Shown piece by piece: positions 1 to 6,842 of a stretch of DNA of 9,851 bases. Position numbers and translations under genes: made by a program. The stretch comes from an uncultured Campylobacter sp. Its GTDB lineage: Bacteria > Campylobacterota > Campylobacteria > Campylobacterales > Campylobacteraceae. The stretch is from NCBI RefSeq assembly GCF_937921625.1, contig NZ_CAKZTI010000020.1, positions 1 to 9,851 on the forward strand. Reading direction: 5' to 3'. The notes under the pieces were generated by a model. The model saw only the letters and a program-made list of their open reading frames with translations, searched no databases and was not told the DNA's origin. Positions within the stretch are counted from its first letter, which is position 1, and every line of letters starts with the position of its first letter.

Positions 1-124
1 TTAATTAAATGAAAATCTATATTAAAATTTATCAAAAACTCGCTATCCTGATAAAATTTGAGCCACTAAATTTAAAATTTATAAAATTATTATCTTATAT
101 CTGAAATTCATTGCAGAAAAAACT

Positions 125-138
125 TTGATTTTAATCTA
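125..138 (+). promoter_or_regulatory. FNR/CRP-family operator upstream of napA
   Basis: The sequence TTGAT-TTTA-ATCTA matches the FNR consensus TTGAT-N4-ATCAA at 9 of 10 half-site positions. Its centre (131.5) lies about 40.5 to 41.5 bases upstream of the start point predicted from the -10 element at 160-165, the classic class II activator position. Campylobacter nitrate and nitrosative-stress genes are controlled by FNR/CRP-superfamily proteins of the Nss group, whose reported half-sites are TTAAC/GTTAA; an overlapping imperfect palindrome at 131-144 fits that less well. AT-rich DNA makes chance matches possible. Which regulator binds is inference. Confidence 0.45.
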
Positions 139-156
139 GACTAAGCCGTTTTTTTA

Positions 157-165
157 TGCTATTAT
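157..165 (+). promoter_or_regulatory. Extended -10 promoter of the nap operon
   Basis: TG-C-TATTAT is an extended -10 element differing from TATAAT at one base, preceded by a T-run at 149-155, as is usual for Campylobacter sigma-70 promoters, which lack a clear -35. The predicted start point is near 172-173, giving a leader of about 38 bases. The rest of 1-156 is AT-rich with no gene that I can support. Confidence 0.5.
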
Positions 166-210
166 CCAAACGTTAATAGAAATTTAAATTCTAAACGAAA
201 GGTTAATCTC

Positions 211-2994
211 ATGGATAGACGAGACTTTATAAAAAGCTCTGCAGCAGCGGCTGCCTGTAGCGTTGCGGGCATCAGCTTGCCTAGCAGTCTTAGTGCTGCG
301 GACGAAGCCGAAAAAGGCTGGCGCTGGGACAAGGCGGCTTGTCGCTTCTGCGGCACCGGCTGTGGCATCATGGTAGCCACCAAAGAGGGTAAGATCGTAG
401 CGGTCAAAGGCGATCCGCTAGCCCCAGTAAATCGCGGTCTAAACTGCATCAAAGGCTATTTCAACGCCAAGATCATGTACGGCGCCGATCGCATTACCAA
501 GCCTCTTTTGCGCGTAAATTCCAAGGGCGAATTCGATAAAAAGGGAAAATTTATCGAGATCAGCTGGCAAAGAGCGTTCGACGAAATGGAGAAGCATTTT
601 AGGCGAGCCTATAACGAAGGCGGTCCCGAGGGCTTTGCCGTACTTGGCAGCGGTCAATACACGATCCCGGAAGGCTACGCCGCAGCAAAGCTAGTAAAGG
701 CGGGCTTTCGCTCTAATAATCTCGATCCCAATGCTCGCCAGTGCATGGCTAGCGCCGTCGTAGGCTTTATGCAAACCTTCGGTATCGACGAGCCTGCGGG
801 CGTTTTCGACGATATCGAGCTAACCGATACCATCATCGCCTGGGGCGCGAATATGGCTGAGATGCACCCTATCCTTTGGTCTCGCGTCTCCGACCACAAG
901 CTTCGCAACCCGGATCGCGTAAAAGTTATAAATCTCTCGACCTACTCTAGCCGCACCTCAAACATCGCCGATATTGAAATTATATTCCGTCCAAATACCG
1001 ATTTGGCGATATGGAACTACATAGCAAGGGAGATCGTCTACAATCACCCGGATATGATAGATGAGAAATTTATTAAAGAGCACTGCGTATTCGCTACCGG
1101 TCCAGTAGATATCGGCTACGGCCTACGAGAAGATATAAATCATAAAAAATACCGCAAAACCGAGCTTGATACAGCAGCTAAGCAAAAATCCAAAATTTTA
1201 AGCAAATCCGAGGGCGTTACGTTAGCATATCTGGGTATGAAAGAGGGCGACGTACTCGAAAACAAACACTCTGATAAATCGGATGCTCACTGGCTCATAA
1301 GCTTCGAAGAATTTAAAAAAGCGCTGGAGCCTTACACGTTAGAATTTGTAGCACCTTTAGCTAAGGGTGACGAAAGTGAGGATTTAGAAGCATTCAAAAC
1401 CAAACTTAAGCAGCTGGCAGATTTTTATATAGAAAAAGATCGCAAAGTAGTAAGCTTTTGGACGATGGGCTTTAATCAGCACTCAAGAGGAACCTGGGTC
1501 AATGAGCAAAGCTACATGGTGCATTTCCTTCTTGGCAAGCAAGCTAAGCCCGGCTGCGGAGCGTTTTCGCTTACCGGTCAGCCTAGCGCTTGCGGCACGG
1601 CTAGAGAGGTGGGCACGTTTTCTCACCGCCTACCTGCTGATATGGTCGTGGCAAATCCGGCTCACAGAAAGGTTTCCGAAAAAATTTGGAAGCTTCCGGA
1701 AGGCACGATAAATCCAAAACCGGGTGCGCACTATGTGCAGGCTCTGCGCAATCTCGAAGACGGCAAGATAAAATGGATATGGGTTCAGGTCAACAACCCG
1801 TGGCAGCAGATCGCCAACGCAAACCATTGGATCGCAGCGGCGCGCGAGATGGATAACTTCATCGTAGTAAGCGAGCCATATCCGGGACTAAGCGCGAAGG
1901 TAGCCGATTTAATCCTGCCAACCGCGATGATCTACGAAAAGTGGGGCGCATACGGCAATGCCGAGCGCAGAACTCAGTGGTGGAGACAGCAGGTCCTTCC
2001 TGTGGGCGACGCGATGAGCGATACGTGGCAGATGCTAGAGTTTTCCAAGCGCTTCAAACTCAAGGATTTCTGGGGCGAGGTTAAAGTAAATGATAAGCTT
2101 ACGTTACCAAGTGTCTTAGATAAAATTTCAGAATTCGGCTATACGCCAGAGACTACACTATTTGAAGTGCTCTTTGCAAACAAAGACGCTCAGGCTTTCG
2201 CTGCAAAAGATCCAATTATGGCAAGCTTCGATAACTCTGAAGTAAACGGCGACTCACGCGGCGTAATCGGCAGCGACGGCAAAGAATTTAAAGGCTATGG
2301 CTTTTTCATCCAAAAATATCTTTGGGAGGAGTACCGAAAATTCGGCACCGGTCACGGACACGATTTAGCTGATTTCGATACATATCACCGAGTGCGCGGT
2401 CTTAGATGGCCGGTCGTAGACGGCAAAGAAACACTTTGGCGCTTTAACGCCCAATACGATCCTTATGCCAAAAAAGCGGCTCCGGATAGTGACTTTGCCT
2501 TTTATGGCAACGCCAAAGCTGCGCTTCCTAGCGGCGATCTGAAATCAGCTACTTCGGGCGAAGAAAAAACAAGCCTTGCCAATAAAGCTAAAATTTTCTT
2601 CCGTCCGTATATGGATCCTGTAGAAGTGCCAAGCGAGGAATATCCTTTCTGGCTATGTACGGGTCGTGTGCTGGAGCACTGGCATACGGGCACTATGACT
2701 ATGCGCGTGCCGGAGCTTTATCGCGCCGTACCAGAAGCAAGATGCTATATGAACGAAGCCGACGGCGCCAAAATCGGCGTACAACAAAACGAAATCGTCT
2801 GGATCGAGTCGCGCCGCGGCAAGGTAAAAGCGCGCGTGGACTTCCACGGACGTAACGTTCCGCCGAAAGGGCTTATTTTCGTGCCGTTTTTTGACGAGAA
2901 GGTTTATATCAACCGCGTCACGCTCGATCATACCTGTCCGCTTTCAAAAGAGACCGACTACAAAAAATGCGCGGTTAAAATTTACAAGGCGTAA
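211..2994 (+). CDS. napA: Periplasmic nitrate reductase catalytic subunit NapA
   Basis: NapA reduces nitrate to nitrite in the periplasm using Mo-bis-MGD and one 4Fe-4S cluster. The 927-residue product begins with a Tat signal (R3-R4-D-F-I-K, then an Ala-rich hydrophobic stretch) with a likely cleavage site near A29/A30. The cluster ligands are C44, C47, C51 and C79, in a C-x2-C-x3-C-x27-C arrangement. The Cys in the segment N-A-R-Q-C178-M is the expected molybdenum ligand. The C-terminal molybdopterin-binding domain starts around residue 805 (WLCTGRVLEHWHTGTMT). Length and the insertions around residues 305-400 fit epsilonproteobacterial NapA, which is longer than the E. coli enzyme. The start is supported by GAAAGG at 197-202, eight bases upstream. 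It is the first gene of the operon and its partners NapB, NapG, NapH, NapL and NapD follow directly. All key residues are present and the frame is intact. Confidence 0.97.
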   Translation: MDRRDFIKSSAAAAACSVAGISLPSSLSAADEAEKGWRWDKAACRFCGTGCGIMVATKEGKIVAVKGDPLAPVNRGLNCIKGYFNAKIMYGADRITKPLLRVNSKGEFDKKGKFIEISWQRAFDEMEKHFRRAYNEGGPEGFAVLGSGQYTIPEGYAAAKLVKAGFRSNNLDPNARQCMASAVVGFMQTFGIDEPAGVFDDIELTDTIIAWGANMAEMHPILWSRVSDHKLRNPDRVKVINLSTYSSRTSNIADIEIIFRPNTDLAIWNYIAREIVYNHPDMIDEKFIKEHCVFATGPVDIGYGLREDINHKKYRKTELDTAAKQKSKILSKSEGVTLAYLGMKEGDVLENKHSDKSDAHWLISFEEFKKALEPYTLEFVAPLAKGDESEDLEAFKTKLKQLADFYIEKDRKVVSFWTMGFNQHSRGTWVNEQSYMVHFLLGKQAKPGCGAFSLTGQPSACGTAREVGTFSHRLPADMVVANPAHRKVSEKIWKLPEGTINPKPGAHYVQALRNLEDGKIKWIWVQVNNPWQQIANANHWIAAAREMDNFIVVSEPYPGLSAKVADLILPTAMIYEKWGAYGNAERRTQWWRQQVLPVGDAMSDTWQMLEFSKRFKLKDFWGEVKVNDKLTLPSVLDKISEFGYTPETTLFEVLFANKDAQAFAAKDPIMASFDNSEVNGDSRGVIGSDGKEFKGYGFFIQKYLWEEYRKFGTGHGHDLADFDTYHRVRGLRWPVVDGKETLWRFNAQYDPYAKKAAPDSDFAFYGNAKAALPSGDLKSATSGEEKTSLANKAKIFFRPYMDPVEVPSEEYPFWLCTGRVLEHWHTGTMTMRVPELYRAVPEARCYMNEADGAKIGVQQNEIVWIESRRGKVKARVDFHGRNVPPKGLIFVPFFDEKVYINRVTLDHTCPLSKETDYKKCAVKIYKA

Positions 2995-2997
2995 ATT

Positions 2998-3756
2998 ATG
3001 GATAGGCGTGAGGTCTTAGGTATTCTTTCTTTAGCTGCGGGCATAGGCGTTCTGGGGCTCGGAGTCGCAAACTCTAACGAGCACGCCAAACTCCGCCCGC
3101 CCGCAGCCATAGGCGAGAAAGAATTTCTTAGCAAATGCCTAAGGTGCGGGCTTTGTGTCGAGGCGTGCCCATTTGATACGCTTAAGCTTGCGAGCTTTTG
3201 CGATCACGCTATTGCAAACGGCACGCCGTTTTTTATCCCGCGCGAAATTCCGTGCTATATGTGCGACGACATACCTTGCGTCGTAGCCTGTCCTAGCGAC
3301 GCGCTAGATAAAAGCTTAGTAAGCGAAAACTCCAAGCTTAACGTGCGTCTATCCAAGATGGGCGTTGCGGTCATAGATACCGAGCATTGCATCGCTTACG
3401 CCGGTATCCAATGCGACGCGTGCGTGCGAAACTGCCCTGTAATGGACAAGGCACTTCGCATTGACTACCGCCACAACAACCGCACCGAAAAGCACGCCCT
3501 GCTCGTGCCCGTCGTAGATAGCGACTACTGCACGGGTTGCGGTAAATGCGAGCATGCCTGCGTCACGAAAAAGGCAGCTATCAGCGTCGTGGAGCGCGAG
3601 CGCGTCATAGGAATTTCCAGCGACAACTACGTCAAAGGTTGGATCAAGGGCGACGACGCGAAGCTAAAGGAAGCAGACACCAAAATTAAGCTCGATCCGC
3701 AAAAGAGTAAGGACTACTTAAACGAGGACGATCTAATGGAAGGGACTAGGCAATGA
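2998..3756 (+). CDS. napG: Ferredoxin-type quinol dehydrogenase subunit NapG
   Basis: NapG is thought to pass electrons from membrane-bound NapH to the cytochrome NapB on the periplasmic side. The 252-residue product has four Cys groups fitting four 4Fe-4S clusters: C47/C50/C53/C57, C86/C89/C94/C98, C131/C139/C142/C146 and C178/C181/C184/C188. The N-terminus has a twin-arginine pair (D-R3-R4-E-V-L-G) followed by a hydrophobic Gly/Ala/Leu segment to about residue 25, consistent with Tat export; whether it is cleaved or kept as an anchor cannot be decided here. The start lies 3 bases after the napA stop with AAGGCG at 2986-2991. Its stop overlaps the napH start (ATGA), suggesting translational coupling. 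The C-terminal 50 residues are charged and lack Cys. Confidence 0.95.
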   Translation: MDRREVLGILSLAAGIGVLGLGVANSNEHAKLRPPAAIGEKEFLSKCLRCGLCVEACPFDTLKLASFCDHAIANGTPFFIPREIPCYMCDDIPCVVACPSDALDKSLVSENSKLNVRLSKMGVAVIDTEHCIAYAGIQCDACVRNCPVMDKALRIDYRHNNRTEKHALLVPVVDSDYCTGCGKCEHACVTKKAAISVVERERVIGISSDNYVKGWIKGDDAKLKEADTKIKLDPQKSKDYLNEDDLMEGTRQ

Positions 3757-4562
3757 AATACACTATTTTAAGGCGTTTGAGCCAAATTTCTATTCTAGTC
3801 CTTTTTATTTTGGGAAATAATTTCGCCTTCAAAGCCGCGAGCGAAAACGGAATTTTATCAGGAATTCTAAAGGGCAATCTAAGCTCGTCGAAACTTTTCG
3901 GCACGATTAATCTAAGCGATCCGTTTGCGACGGCGCAGATGCTGCTAGCTAGCTTTTCTTTAGGTGCTACGGCGGTTATAGGAGCGCTTATCGTAGGAGC
4001 ATTTTATGCGCTTATAGCGCCGCGATTATATTGCTCGTGGGTTTGCCCGATAAATTTACTAACCGATCTTGCCGCGTGGCTTCGTAAAAAATTTGGCGTG
4101 CACACCAAATTTTTAAACGTAAATCGCAAGGCTCGCTACGTCCTAGCGGTGCTAGCGCTTGTTTGCAGCGGAGCTTTCGGCTTTGCGGCGTTTGAGAGCG
4201 TAAATTTTATCTCGCTTTTCGCGCGCGCCGTCATATCGCTGAGCGCCAGTGCATTTGGAATCGCGCTACTGATCGTGGTTTTTGAAATTTTTGCAGGCGA
4301 TCGCACTATCTGCTCGCGGCTATGCCCGCTCGGCGGATTTTGGGCTGCGCTTAGCTATTTTAGCGTCATTCGCGTTCGCCACGAGGTTGATAAATGCACG
4401 ATGTGCGGCAAATGCAAAATGGTCTGCCCCGAAGTACAGGTGCTTAAGATGGTTGGGCGCGAAAACGGGCGCGTTAGCAGCGAGTGTATCAGCTGCGGAC
4501 GCTGCATCGACGTATGCGACGACGATGCGTTAAATTTTAGTATATTAGGAGTGAAAAAATGA
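3753..4562 (+). CDS. napH: Membrane quinol dehydrogenase subunit NapH
   Basis: NapH is the membrane component of the NapGH menaquinol dehydrogenase that supplies NapB/NapA in organisms without NapC. The 269-residue product has four predicted transmembrane segments, roughly at residues 8-25, 66-90, 127-148 and 150-180. It has the two family C-x3-C-P motifs, C94-S-W-V-C98-P after helix 2 and C187-S-R-L-C191-P after helix 4. A C-terminal cytoplasmic ferredoxin domain binds two 4Fe-4S clusters (C215/C218/C221/C225 and C245/C248/C251/C255). The gene overlaps napG by four bases and napB by four bases, so the three are probably translated in a coupled way. Nothing is missing or truncated. Confidence 0.95.
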   Translation: MKYTILRRLSQISILVLFILGNNFAFKAASENGILSGILKGNLSSSKLFGTINLSDPFATAQMLLASFSLGATAVIGALIVGAFYALIAPRLYCSWVCPINLLTDLAAWLRKKFGVHTKFLNVNRKARYVLAVLALVCSGAFGFAAFESVNFISLFARAVISLSASAFGIALLIVVFEIFAGDRTICSRLCPLGGFWAALSYFSVIRVRHEVDKCTMCGKCKMVCPEVQVLKMVGRENGRVSSECISCGRCIDVCDDDALNFSILGVKK

Positions 4563-5092
4563 AAAAAATGGTTTTAGGCTTGGCTCTTGCATGCTGTGCG
4601 GCGCTATTTGCCGCGGACAAGACGGCTTCTATAGACGCCGACAGCTTGGGTTTTATAAAAAGCGTGGACGAATCTGCACAAAATAAAAATTCCCTGCCCG
4701 ATTTCAAATATAGCGAGGATGCTCCGGGCGCCGCTTCAAAGATCGAGCGTAGCTTCGAAAACGCTCCGCCGCTCATACCGCACAGCCTAGAGGGGCTCGT
4801 GCCGATCACAAAGGATAACAATATGTGCGTAACCTGCCATATGCCCGATGTCGCTAAGGATGTAGGTTCTACGCCGATTCCAAAAAGCCACTTGGTGGAC
4901 TTTCGCACAGGCGCGGATCTAAACGGCACGCTAGCCGAGCAGCGATTCAATTGCACTCAATGCCACGTACCGCAAGCCCAAACCAATCCGCTAGTGAAAA
5001 ATAATTTTAAGGCTGATTTTAGCAGGTTTAGCGACGCAAATTCCACTTCTAATCTCATAGATACGCTAAATCAAGGCGCCGAGGTTGAGTAG
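4559..5092 (+). CDS. napB: Periplasmic dihaem cytochrome c subunit NapB
   Basis: NapB is the small electron-transfer subunit that reduces NapA. The 177-residue product has a Sec signal peptide (M-K-K start, hydrophobic core to about residue 18, cleavage near A18/A19). Two covalent haem sites are visible: C90-V-T-C93-H94 and C132-T-Q-C135-H136. H75 (in P-L-I-P-H) and H111 (in K-S-H) are well placed as the distal haem ligands known in NapB. The ATG overlaps the napH stop; AGGAG at 4547-4551, seven bases upstream, supports this start over the in-frame ATG three codons later. The N-terminal 70 residues of the mature protein are Asp/Ser/Ala-rich and poorly conserved in the family. As a c-type cytochrome it needs the cytochrome c maturation machinery, which is not in this window. 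Confidence 0.95.
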   Translation: MKKMVLGLALACCAALFAADKTASIDADSLGFIKSVDESAQNKNSLPDFKYSEDAPGAASKIERSFENAPPLIPHSLEGLVPITKDNNMCVTCHMPDVAKDVGSTPIPKSHLVDFRTGADLNGTLAEQRFNCTQCHVPQAQTNPLVKNNFKADFSRFSDANSTSNLIDTLNQGAEVE

Positions 5093-5101
5093 GAGCGCGC
5101 G

Positions 5102-6307
5102 ATGAAATTTTTACCACCGCTACTACTTTGCGCCTGCTTCATCTATGCCGGCAACGGCGTTGCAATACCTAGTGTCGCTGTGGGCATAGATGCGCCTGCA
5201 AAGATCAAACACGCTAGCTTCATACTAGAGCTTGACGCAAATGTCGCGGTGCTAAAAAATCTAGACGGCGAAATTTACGCAGGGCTTGACAACGGCAAGC
5301 TCTATAAAATAACCATTAGCTCCGTGGAGAGTTCCGCGCGAAATTCTGCAACCGGTCAAAATTTTGCAGATCAAAATTCCGCCGCAAGCACAAATTCCGA
5401 TGCGGCGCAGAATTCCAATGCGAAAGCAAGCGTAAATTCCACGGGAAATTCCACCGCAAATTCCGCTGCCGTAAATTCTTTAGAAAATTCCGCGAAGCAG
5501 AATTCTGCCGAGAATTCTACGGCATTAAATTCCGCCTCTAATTCCGCCTCGGGCGCAATATCCAAAACGCTAATTTTCGCCCTGCCCTCGTCCAAAAATT
5601 ACCTAGACGAGCCGATGGGCGCTACCATATTCGATGTCGATAAACTAGGCGAGCGATACGCATTTTTATATAATGGCGACGCGTTTGAAAAGATGCTGGG
5701 CGTGTTTGCAGGCGGCAAGATCACGCACTACAAATTGCCGATGACGGGGATTAAAAACGTCTATTTCTACGACGAAAATACCGTGATTTTGCTAGGTCTT
5801 GGTAGCGAAATTTTATACTTCGATCTATCTGGCGGCAAGGTAAGCTTCGAGCAAAAGCTCACCATCGCATCTTTGGGCGGCAGCGCTTACGACCGCGCTA
5901 GCGGGACGCTGCTAATCTCGTGCGAGGGCGGCATCGTGTTTTATTTCGACGCGAAAGCAAAAAAGCTTATGAGCCAAAAGTTCCTGCACAAGGACGGAAT
6001 CTACTCCGTGGCGCTACTTGGCGATCGCATGATGAGCGGCTCGAACGACAAGGAAAGATCGTGCTACTACGAAAACGGCGATTTCACTAAATTTTATAAC
6101 GCCCATTTTGCAGTTTTTGCTGTGGCGCTAAGCCCAGAGCTGGGCGCTTTTACCATTAATAACGGCGTGCGCGTAATCGATAAAGCAGGCGAGATCGTCC
6201 GCAGCATCGAGCTAGGTAACGATATCATCAACTATCTGCTTTTCGAAGGAGATTATCTCGTGGGCTCGGGGTACAATAGATATATCTACTTTTGGGGGCT
6301 AAAATGA
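5102..6307 (+). CDS. napL: NapL, propeller-like periplasmic nap accessory protein
   Basis: NapL is found only in epsilonproteobacterial nap operons; its exact role is unsettled and an accessory role in nitrate reductase maturation or activity is presumed. The 401-residue product starts with an export signal (hydrophobic residues 4-16, possible cleavage after A16). Its body is a series of short beta-strand repeats of the WD40-like kind, such as the segment around residues 300-325 (Y-S-V-A-L-L-G-D-R-M-M-S-G-S). Between strands, about residues 79-150 are a low-complexity Asn-Ser/Ala insertion, listed separately; without it the protein would be about 330 residues, close to my memory of other NapL proteins. 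AGGAG at 5091-5095 lies six bases before the ATG, just after the napB stop. Its TGA overlaps the napD ATG. Identification rests on context plus the propeller-like pattern. Confidence 0.85.
   Translation: MKFLPPLLLCACFIYAGNGVAIPSVAVGIDAPAKIKHASFILELDANVAVLKNLDGEIYAGLDNGKLYKITISSVESSARNSATGQNFADQNSAASTNSDAAQNSNAKASVNSTGNSTANSAAVNSLENSAKQNSAENSTALNSASNSASGAISKTLIFALPSSKNYLDEPMGATIFDVDKLGERYAFLYNGDAFEKMLGVFAGGKITHYKLPMTGIKNVYFYDENTVILLGLGSEILYFDLSGGKVSFEQKLTIASLGGSAYDRASGTLLISCEGGIVFYFDAKAKKLMSQKFLHKDGIYSVALLGDRMMSGSNDKERSCYYENGDFTKFYNAHFAVFAVALSPELGAFTINNGVRVIDKAGEIVRSIELGNDIINYLLFEGDYLVGSGYNRYIYFWGLK
5342..5545 (+). repeat. Low-complexity AATTC(C/T) array inside napL
   Basis: Thirteen Asn-Ser pairs lie in about 68 codons (residues 81-148 of NapL), always encoded AAT-TCC (nine times) or AAT-TCT (four times). 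Spacing is 11, 6, 6 and 8 codons at first, then regularly 4-5 codons. The residues between are mostly Ala, Ser, Thr, Gln and Lys. The in-frame six-base core repeats while the spacers vary, so this is a degenerate microsatellite-like expansion that stays in frame, not a perfect tandem array. It probably forms a flexible, disordered loop between two propeller strands. Confidence 0.8.
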
Positions 6308-6639
6308 ATATTTCAAGCGTCGTGATCTATCTAGGCGCAAATACCGACGTAGCGGCGTTTCGCAAGGAGCTGCAAAGTATCGGCGGCTGCGAGTTTGTCG
6401 CGTGCGAGGACGGCAAGGCGGTAGCCACGATTAGCGCGGAGGGCTTCGAGGACGAGATCGCCGCATTTCGCGCGATAGAAGCCATAGAGGGCGTAAGCGA
6501 GGCGATGATGATCTACTCATACTCCGATCTGGACGCAGATATCACCGCGGCAAACTCCGACAACGGCGAGCAGATAATGCGCGAGCTGGACGAAAAAGAC
6601 CCGAGCCAGATCAAATACGGCGGCAAGGTGCGGGTCTAA
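6304..6639 (+). CDS. napD: NapA signal-peptide chaperone NapD
   Basis: NapD is a cytoplasmic protein that binds the Tat signal of NapA and holds back export until the cofactor is inserted. The 111-residue product begins M-N-I-S-S-V-V-I-Y, the typical first strand of NapD, followed by a ferredoxin-like alternation of strands and helices to about residue 80. A charged tail of about 30 residues follows, longer than in the E. coli protein. I chose the ATG at 6304 rather than a TTG four codons earlier because it gives the family N-terminus, forms the usual ATGA overlap with the napL stop, and has a G-run (6294-6298) as a weak ribosome site. It is the last gene of the operon. Confidence 0.9.
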   Translation: MNISSVVIYLGANTDVAAFRKELQSIGGCEFVACEDGKAVATISAEGFEDEIAAFRAIEAIEGVSEAMMIYSYSDLDADITAANSDNGEQIMRELDEKDPSQIKYGGKVRV

Positions 6640-6665
6640 ACCGCCGCCGCAAATTTTAAAATTTT
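6618..6665 (+). terminator. Possible terminator at the end of the nap operon
   Basis: CGGCGGC at 6618-6624, inside the end of napD, can pair with GCCGCCG at 6643-6649 to give a seven-pair GC-only stem with an 18-base loop spanning the napD stop. It is followed by AAATTTTAAAATTTT (6651-6665), not a clean T-run. The long loop and interrupted T-tract make this only a moderate candidate; the AT palindrome could itself form the hairpin. Confidence 0.35.
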
Positions 6666-6691
6666 ACCGCCAAATGTAAATTTTAAAATTT
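6651..6691. repeat. Pair of 14-bp AT palindromes
   Basis: AAATTTTAAAATTT, a perfect palindrome, occurs at 6651-6664 and again at 6678-6691. Words of this kind are common between Campylobacter genes. Shorter relatives (TTTAAATTTAAA) occur at 7855-7866 and 8020-8031. They may act as weak transcription stops or curved DNA; no specific role can be shown. Confidence 0.6.
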
Positions 6692-6716
6692 CAAATTTAA
6701 CTACCAAATTTAACTA
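6692..6716 (+). repeat. 12-bp direct repeat before an AT-rich promoter
   Basis: CAAATTTAACTA occurs at 6692-6703 and 6705-6716, separated by one base, so the period is 13 bases. It runs directly into the TATAAT at 6717-6722. The arrangement could be a tandem operator or merely phased AT-rich DNA that helps promoter binding. Confidence 0.6.
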
Positions 6717-6722
6717 TATAAT
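6717..6722 (+). promoter_or_regulatory. Candidate -10 element for the unknown gene at 6843
   Basis: A perfect TATAAT follows phased AT-rich DNA, as expected for a Campylobacter sigma-70 promoter. Transcription would begin near 6729 and leave a leader of about 114 bases before the TTG start. That leader contains a small hairpin, CAGCAA (6754-6759) with TTGCTG (6765-6770), and three copies of AAGCTTG (6738, 6797, 6839). A nearer alternative is TAATAT at 6811-6816. Confidence 0.4.
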
Positions 6723-6830
6723 TTTAACTGCGCAAACAAGCTTGGAATTTTTACAGCAAGTCGTTTGCTGCAAGCGCTGCGGATTATGGGCTCGTTAAGC
6801 TTGCATTGGATAATATAGCGCAATCTGCCC

Positions 6831-6837
6831 GAAGGAG
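6831..6837 (+). promoter_or_regulatory. Strong Shine-Dalgarno deciding a TTG start
   Basis: GAAGGAG lies five bases before the TTG at 6843. No ATG lies nearby in this frame, and the codons after the TTG encode a typical N-terminal membrane anchor, so TTG is the best start. Confidence 0.7.
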
Positions 6838-6842
6838 TAAGC

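Noticed and set aside
131..144. Nss-type palindrome TTAAC-N4-GTTAA upstream of napA
   Set aside because: The actual bases match only 7 of 10 half-site positions and the centre is about -35; the overlapping FNR-type box fits better in sequence and position.
5342..5545. CRISPR-like regular spacing in napL
   Set aside because: The repeated unit is only six bases, spacing varies, and the array stays in a translated frame.
5371..5595. Minus-strand frame with regularly spaced Glu-Phe pairs
   Set aside because: It is the antisense reading of the AATTCC/T array in napL; the regularity is a by-product.
6292..6303. Earlier TTG start for napD
   Set aside because: It adds four residues not expected in NapD, and the ATG at 6304 makes the usual ATGA overlap with the napL stop.
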